Assembly (NCBI GenBank): GCA_902767395.1
Contig: CACXHI010000026.1
Location: 1 to 5,066 of the forward strand
Reading direction: 5' to 3'
Origin: Oscillospiraceae bacterium
GTDB taxonomy: Bacteria > Bacillota > Clostridia > Oscillospirales > Oscillospiraceae
Length of the DNA stretch: 5,066 nucleotides
Below the pieces are notes generated by a model. It ran no database searches. It had not been told where the DNA came from and saw only the letters and a program-made list of their open reading frames with translations. Positions 1-4,900 of the stretch are shown here, piece after piece. Every line of letters starts with the position of its first letter. The stretch's first letter is position 1. The translations under genes and the position numbers were made by a program.

Positions 1-381
1 CGTATCGGTCTCGGATCGGAAGTGCTTGCCCTTCTGCATGAGTTCTTCCTTGAGCTTGATATAGTTCTCAATGATGCCGTTGTGAACCACCGCAATTTTA
101 CCGGCGTCAGCAATATGCGGGTGGCTGTTAATGTCAGAGGGCGCTCCGTGCGTTGCCCAGCGGGTATGGCCAATGCCATACGTTCCGGAAATTGCCCTGC
201 CGCCGTCGATCATGCCATAGAGATTGGCAAGACGGCCTTTGGACTTCGCAATCTTCAGCACGCCATCGGACAGGACGCAGATGCCCGCGGAATCGTAGCC
301 GCGATACTCAAGCTTGGAAAGACCGTCAAGCAAAATCGGCGAAGCCTGACGGCTGCCCAAATATCCAACAATGCCGCACAT
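1..381 (-). CDS. glmS: Glutamine--fructose-6-phosphate aminotransferase (isomerizing), N-terminal part
   Basis: GlmS converts fructose-6-phosphate and glutamine to glucosamine-6-phosphate and glutamate in the cytoplasm, the first step towards UDP-GlcNAc for peptidoglycan. Only the first 127 residues are present; the family is about 600 residues long, so the sugar-isomerase half lies beyond the left edge. What is visible is the class-II glutamine amidotransferase domain. It starts MCGIVGYLG, with Cys2 becoming the N-terminal nucleophile after Met removal. It continues with LEYRGYDSAG (24-33), GIGHTRWATHG (69-79, containing Arg74), NSHPH (85-89), VVHNGIIENY (98-107, containing Asn101-Gly102) and SETDT (123-127, containing Asp126). 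These correspond to the known glutamine-site residues of E. coli GlmS. The start is fixed by the obligatory Met-Cys and by a GGAGGT site at 391-396, nine bases upstream. The LEYRGYDSAG motif separates it from PurF and AsnB. Confidence 0.97.
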   Translation of the reverse strand, partial: MCGIVGYLGSRQASPILLDGLSKLEYRGYDSAGICVLSDGVLKIAKSKGRLANLYGMIDGGRAISGTYGIGHTRWATHGAPSDINSHPHIADAGKIAVVHNGIIENYIKLKEELMQKGKHFRSETDT

Positions 382-435
382 AATCGTATAACCTCCAATA
401 TTGTATCTGTTTGGTTTTTTTGTAATCTTTGAACC

Positions 436-464
436 AGTATAACACAATCATGCAAAAAACACAA
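436..464 (-). promoter_or_regulatory. Probable sigma-A promoter of glmS
   Basis: Read on the minus strand, a -35-like TTGTGT (459-464) is followed by a 17-base spacer and a good -10 box TATACT (436-441). Transcription would start near 430, giving a leader of about 50 bases that ends in the GGAGGT site at 391-396. The -10 and spacing are convincing; the -35 matches only moderately. The placement suggests glmS can be transcribed on its own and not only by read-through from dapA. Confidence 0.6.
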
Positions 465-541
465 GCCTTTTCTTGGCACACAAGGGCAATCCTCACGTTC
501 CAAGTCCGCTTTCAGCGTCCGCTGCGATCTCTCCGTTTCCG

Positions 542-1408
542 TCAGAGAAGCTGCTGCAGACGCTCGGAAAGCTCTGCGGACGCAGGCGTCAGCGGAAGAC
601 GGCAGGGACCGCAGTCAAGCCCGGCCAGCGTCAAAGCAGCTTTGATTGGGATGGGATTTACCGCCGCGTTCAGCGCTTCCAGCATAGGCTGCTGTTCCCG
701 CTGCAGGGTGAGCGCCCTCGCATACTCCCCGCGCAGGGCGGCGTCGATGAGCGATTTCACCGCGACAGGGCGGAGGTTGGACAGGACAGACACCGCCCCC
801 AAGGCGCCGCAGGCCATAAAAGGCAGAATCCGGTCGTCGCAGCCGCAATAGATCGGAAAATCCTCTCCGCACAATGCGTGCAGACGCAAGACTCTTCCCA
901 CGTCAGGGTCCGCCTCCTTGATCCCCGCCACGGTCGGCAGCTCGGCAAGCGCAGCGCAAGTCTCCGCCTCGATTCGGACGTTCGTGCGCGCAGGGACGTT
1001 GTAGAGCAGGATCGGCAGCTCCGTTGCCGCAGCGAGCGTCTCATAATGGGCAAGCAGACCCGTCTGTGTACAGCGGTTATAGTAAGGCGTCACGCAGAGC
1101 AGCGCGTCCGCCCCCAGAGCGGCAGCCGACCGTGCCGTCTCTGCCGCCCTCTTGGTATCGTTTCCGCCTGTTCCGGCAATCAGAACGGTTTTTCCGTTAC
1201 AGAATCGTACACAGTGGGCGATGAGAGACATTAGCTCCGAAGCGTCCAGCGTTGCAGCCTCTCCCGTGGTTCCGCCGACCACAATCGCCTCGACGCCCGC
1301 TTCGAGCTGTAACTCTAACAAGCGATCCAGCGCCAAGAAGTCAATCCCCTGCGTAGAAAAGGGGGTTACCAATGCCGTACAGGTACCGCGAAAAACAGGT
1401 GTTTTCAT
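542..1408 (-). CDS. dapA: 4-hydroxy-tetrahydrodipicolinate synthase
   Basis: DapA condenses pyruvate with L-aspartate-4-semialdehyde, the committed step of the diaminopimelate/lysine branch that supplies peptidoglycan and protein synthesis. It is a cytoplasmic TIM-barrel lyase, usually a homotetramer. The 288-residue product has normal family length. Visible signatures are GGTTGEAATL (45-54, the pyruvate-binding Thr-Thr), IAGTGGND (77-84), TPYYN (107-111, Tyr110), YNVPARTN (136-143, catalytic Tyr136 and Arg141) and GIKEAD (162-167, Schiff-base Lys164). The full catalytic set is therefore present. The GTTGE and YNVPxRT motifs favour DapA over N-acetylneuraminate lyase and related aldolases. 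A start six codons upstream (1426) is open, but GGAGGG at 1416-1421 lies seven bases before the Met at 1408, so the shorter form is chosen. It lies upstream of glmS on the same strand with a 160-base gap. No strong terminator is visible between them. Confidence 0.94.
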   Translation of the reverse strand: MKTPVFRGTCTALVTPFSTQGIDFLALDRLLELQLEAGVEAIVVGGTTGEAATLDASELMSLIAHCVRFCNGKTVLIAGTGGNDTKRAAETARSAAALGADALLCVTPYYNRCTQTGLLAHYETLAAATELPILLYNVPARTNVRIEAETCAALAELPTVAGIKEADPDVGRVLRLHALCGEDFPIYCGCDDRILPFMACGALGAVSVLSNLRPVAVKSLIDAALRGEYARALTLQREQQPMLEALNAAVNPIPIKAALTLAGLDCGPCRLPLTPASAELSERLQQLL

Positions 1409-1620
1409 CCTTGTTCCCTCCGTCATCCATCTGATTTCAAGCTAAGCAGCAGCACGCGATTTCAAAAGAGAAACTCTCCTTTGCGCCGTGCGCAGCAGTC
1501 TCGGCATATCCTATTCTCCCCTGACACGGAACATGATCCCATTCGATGCAAGCCGGAAAGCGCAAAAGACGGTTCTTTGCAAAACGGATCGTAGCATCGC
1601 AAAAATAGTTGAATCCTCTC
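1409..1620. other. Intergenic region between divergent dapA and the secreted flavoprotein
   Basis: Apart from the dapA ribosome binding site, I see no supported gene here. Scanning the minus strand for a dapA promoter gave only weak candidates, for example a TACGAT box near 1590-1595 without an acceptable -35. No T-box AGGGTGG signature and no recognisable lysine riboswitch core was seen. The dapA promoter therefore remains unassigned. Confidence 0.5.
1416..1421 (-). promoter_or_regulatory. Ribosome binding site deciding the dapA start
   Basis: GGAGGG on the minus strand sits seven bases before the ATG at 1408. The alternative in-frame ATG at 1426 would place this site inside the coding region and has no comparable site in front of it. 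The resulting N-terminus, MKTPVFRGT, resembles typical DapA starts. Confidence 0.85.
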
Positions 1621-1649
1621 TTGACATTTCGGGGTGTCCATGCTACAAT
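1621..1649 (+). promoter_or_regulatory. Strong sigma-A promoter for the secreted protein gene
   Basis: A perfect -35 box TTGACA (1621-1626) is separated by 17 bases from TACAAT (1644-1649), one base from the -10 consensus. Transcription should start near 1656, about 292 bases before the start codon at 1948. No other gene on this strand lies between the promoter and that start. Confidence 0.87.
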
Positions 1650-1694
1650 TCTTTTTAGGTTTAGTATTTGTGGGGTTTTTCGCATTTTTCGGTT

Positions 1695-1827
1695 AGCAGA
1701 AACTAATTATATTCGTAGAGCATCTACGCAGTGTGCGTTTGGATCATATTGATAACGAAGTTCCCATTCCGCGGCTTTTAGAGGGGAGGAAGCGCCTCAA
1801 AAAAGAAAAACTGTATCTGCTTTTTTT
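1695..1827 (+). terminator. Possible leader terminator: long-range helix plus U7 tract
   Basis: AGCAGA-A-AC (1695-1703) can pair with GT-A-TCTGCT (1813-1821), giving eight base pairs with one A/A mismatch. This helix is followed directly by the U-rich run at 1821-1827. It encloses a large branched loop, so it is not a classic compact terminator and may be weak. If it works, it would release an RNA of about 170 bases or attenuate the downstream gene. Confidence 0.3.
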
Positions 1828-1836
1828 ATCTCAAGA

Positions 1837-1854
1837 GGTTAGCTTTAGCTAACC
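1837..1854 (+). promoter_or_regulatory. Perfect 7-bp hairpin with a competing upstream copy
   Basis: GGTTAGC (1837-1843) pairs perfectly with GCTAACC (1848-1854) across a TTTA loop. The same GGTTAGC also occurs at 1691-1697, overlapping the 5' arm of the putative terminator helix. GCTAACC could thus pair with either copy, giving two mutually exclusive folds. There is no U tract after it, so it is not itself a terminator. Confidence 0.45.
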
Positions 1855-1928
1855 CAGCGTTCTGTTCTGCCGTTCTGAATGCGGCTCGATATCATTTTGA
1901 TCGATGCTCAATCTTTTCATGAAACAAC

Positions 1929-1936
1929 AAAGGAGG
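1929..1936 (+). promoter_or_regulatory. Ribosome binding site deciding the start of the secreted protein
   Basis: AAAGGAGG is close to the full anti-16S complement and lies 11 bases before the ATG at 1948. An in-frame ATG at 1879 would add 23 residues, but it has no Shine-Dalgarno sequence and would bury the signal peptide. The start at 1948 is therefore preferred. Confidence 0.9.
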
Positions 1937-1947
1937 AATCATTCTAC

Positions 1948-4900
1948 ATGATCAAAAAAGTACTGGCGTTGGTAACTTGTCTGCTTTTGGTCTTCTCGCT
2001 TGTGCCGATCTCGGCGTTTGCTGTGACCGGCAATCACATTGCGGCAGACGGAACGTACACGTCCAAGCTTCAGGGCTACAAAAAAGGCGAGGCGAAGAGC
2101 GATTATACTGCTACCCTGAACGTGGTCGTCAAAAACGGCAAATTTTCCTCATTGTACGTTACGAATTATTCCAAAGACAAAATGCTTACGGCGTTTAATG
2201 CCTCGGGCTACGAGAAGTTTCTGAATAACGACGCCTGCGTTACGGTCGTAGAGGCTGTCGATGCGGTATCGTCCGCAACCACGGGTACTAGGCCGGACAA
2301 AAACAAGAAGTACTCCATCAATCTGGTAGATGCAATGATCTCCGCGCTGAACAAAGCGCCGGACAGCGGCAACACCAGCTCCGGCGACGTTGAGTCCCCG
2401 GAGTCCGATGAGGTCTTGGTCGCGCCACTCTACGGCTACAAGGAGGGAGAGCTGAAGTACACGGCTACGCTCAACCTTGGCATCAAGGACGATAAGATCC
2501 AGAACATCTGGTTGTCCGATTACTCCTCCGACAAAATGCAGGAAAGTCTCTCTGCAGCCAATTACTCGCAGTTCCTCGGCATTGACGCCACCGTGGCCGC
2601 CGTCAAGAGCGTTTCCGACTTGGATGCCGTTTCCGGCGCAACCAAAATCGGCCTGAACGGGGACAAGAACGCAAAATACTCGATCAGTCTGGTGGACTCT
2701 TTGATTATCGCGCTGAAAAGAAGCGACGTCTATACGGCATCTGTCAAGGGGCAGAAGGTAAAGAGCGGAAGGGTTAAGGAGACCTATACCGCGACGCTGA
2801 ACGCGGTCGTAGACGACGGAAAGATTCTCGGTATCTGGCTGACCGATTACAAAGACGATAAAATCGTCAAAAAGGTTTTCGCAAACACCGGCTACACCGC
2901 ATTCATTGACATTGAGGCCACCGAGGCGGCCGTCAATGCGGCGGCAAAGACCAGCGCCGTAAAGAACGCAGAGGCCGGCGCCGAGTTGACGACGTCGAAG
3001 GAGTACTCCATGAATCTGGTTCAGGGAATGCTGGAAATTGTCGGACAGGTTCCGGTGCCCGCGCCCGAGACCTTCCTGACCGGCTCCGCCAGCGCGGACA
3101 ACAACAAATATCAGCTGACCGTCACCGTGGGCATGAAAGACGGAAAGATTTCCTCGCTCAGCGCACAGGACGTGAACGCAAACGCGAACTGGTCTTCTGT
3201 GGTTTCCGCCGCGCTGGACAAGCTGCTCGGTAAGACGGCGACGGAGGCAGAGACCCTTTCCGTGGATGCGATCAGCTCCGCCACCCGGTATTCCGCCACC
3301 TTCTACTCTGCCGTATGCAACGCGCTTGGCACGCAAAGCACCGATCTGTCCAAGACGCTGTCAAGCGAACCGACCTTCGTTTGGTCAGACGATCTCTCGA
3401 GCGCGACTGTCAACGTCAGCTACAAAAACGGAGATACCGCCCAATACAATGCGGAAGTAACCCGCCAGGTCAAAACGGAGGCCACCTGCTCGGCAGAGGG
3501 TTCCGCCACATATACCGCTACCGCTCACATTGATACCGTTGATGGAATTCAGGTTTTCACAAGCACCCGCACTTCTGTGCTGGCAAAGCTCGCCCACTCC
3601 CCTGCCGAAGCAGTCCGTGAAAACGTGACCGAGGCCACCTGTACCGAGGACGGCGCTTATGACGAGGTAATCCGCTGCGAAATCTGCGGGGAGCTTCTGG
3701 AAAGCACGCATCACACCGTCGCGGCGCTTGGCCATGCGTGGGGAGAGCCGGAATTCCGTTGGAACGGAACCGAATCCGTGTACGCGGTCTTCACCTGCGC
3801 CAACGACGATACCCATCAGGAAACTGTCTCCTGCACGCTTGACGTGGAAACCACGGCGGCAACCTGCACAGAGACAGGCGCGCAGGTATTCACCGCAACC
3901 GCGAGCTTTGCGGGCAATTCCTATACAGATTTCAAAACAGTCGTACTGGAGAAGCTCGCCCACTCCCCTGCCGAAGCGGTCCGCGAAAACGTGACCGAGG
4001 CCACCTGCACCGAGGACGGCGCTTATGACGAGGTGATCCGCTGCGAAATCTGCGGGGAGCTTCTGGAGAGCACGCATCACGCCGTCGAAGCGCTCGGCCA
4101 CCGGTGGGGCGAATGGACAGTTGTCAAAGAGCCCACCTACGACGAAGAAGGCTTGCAGCAGAGAGTCTGCGAAAACGACGCGGCCCACGTGGAGACCGAA
4201 ACGATTGCGCGGCTGGCTCGGACAGATCTTTCCGCAGCTGTGGTGGTTCTGTCGGAAACCAAGCTGATTTATGACGGAACTCCGCAGAGTGTAACAGCGT
4301 CCGTAACACTGGACGGTCTGACTCTGGTGGAAGGAACGGACTACACACTGACCGGAAACACTCAGACGGAATCTGGCGTTTACACGGCAACGGTTCACGG
4401 AATCGGCGCCTACGAAGGTGCTGTCAGCGCGCGCTGGAGAATTACGAAAAACTGCACGGTGACTTCCTACGTCAACGGAAAAATCAAAACCAGCCAACAC
4501 GAGGAAACGACTTCCGCAACCGTACGGGCTGCGGCTGTCGCAGGGAAGAAGTTCTCTCATTGGGAGGTTGACGGCGTGAGGGTCAGTACCTCCGCACGCT
4601 ACAGCTTTATCGTTCTGAGAGACACCGAGATCACGGCGGTCTATGTGGACGAGGCGAACGAGGTTGCAGAGGAAGCTGTTCTCAGCCTCACAGCTGGAAA
4701 AACGACCTATAACGGCAAGAATGCAATCGGATTCAACTTCACCCACAGCGTTCCGCAGGGATACACCGTTCAGGAAATTGGTCTGCTGTATGCCACGAAC
4801 AAGCTCGTTGGCGCAGACACGACGCGAGCGGGTTATGCAACAGTCAATTTGCTTGAGAATCAGGATTACGGTGTTTCAGACGTGGAAAGCGCTCTGAAGA

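Larger units (their letters stand above)
1656..1947 (+). promoter_or_regulatory. Long structured 5' leader, possible attenuator or small RNA
   Basis: The predicted transcript carries about 290 untranslated bases. Read as RNA it contains a perfect hairpin CGTAGA-gca-TCTACG (1714-1728), then CGTT-(bulge TGG)-ATCA-tat-TGAT-AACG (1736-1757). A U7 tract lies at 1821-1827, a hairpin GGTTAGC-ttta-GCTAACC at 1837-1854, and a bulged hairpin TCG-(AT)-ATCA-ttt-TGAT-CGA at 1886-1904. The ribosome binding site follows at 1929-1936. No convincing leader peptide was found. I compared it by eye with T-box, cobalamin, SAM, c-di-GMP, ZTP and fluoride leader signatures and recognised none. It may be a regulated leader, or an independent RNA ending at the U tract (such as a 6S-like RNA) followed by read-through. 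Confidence 0.5.

Noticed and set aside
22..432. A 136-codon open frame on the plus strand.
   Set aside because: It is antisense to the amidotransferase domain of glmS and has no ribosome binding site or recognisable domain.
459..491. A possible terminator for dapA: a weak GCC/GGC stem followed by TTGTGTTTTTT on the minus strand.
   Set aside because: The stem has only three to five pairs with a bulge and a long loop, and the T run overlaps the glmS -35 region. It is too weak to call.
473..1234. A 253-codon open frame on the plus strand.
   Set aside because: It is antisense to dapA, which has its full catalytic motif set. The plus-strand translation is Arg/Gln-rich with no recognisable domain.
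1437..1685. An 82-codon open frame on the minus strand upstream of dapA.
   Set aside because: There is no ribosome binding site before its ATG, it runs back over the strong plus-strand promoter, and the product resembles nothing I recognise.
1879..1947. In-frame upstream ATG that would extend the secreted protein by 23 residues.
   Set aside because: No Shine-Dalgarno sequence precedes it, while AAAGGAGG precedes the ATG at 1948, and the extension would place charged residues before the signal peptide.
1971..1980. Cys11 as a lipoprotein anchor.
   Set aside because: The residue before it is Thr, it lies in the middle of the hydrophobic core, and a clear signal peptidase I site (AFA) follows at residues 23-25.
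3634..3687. CxxC motifs followed by nearby His residues as possible c-type heme sites.
   Set aside because: The sequence is C-E-I-C-G, without the His needed directly after the second Cys, so it does not meet the CxxCH rule.
3385..4746. A 453-codon open frame on the minus strand, and a 395-codon one at 2149-3336.
   Set aside because: They lie antisense to the continuous plus-strand secreted protein, which has a promoter, ribosome binding site, signal peptide and recognisable domains. The minus-strand products show no known motif and are Cys/Arg/Gly-rich in the manner of shadow frames.
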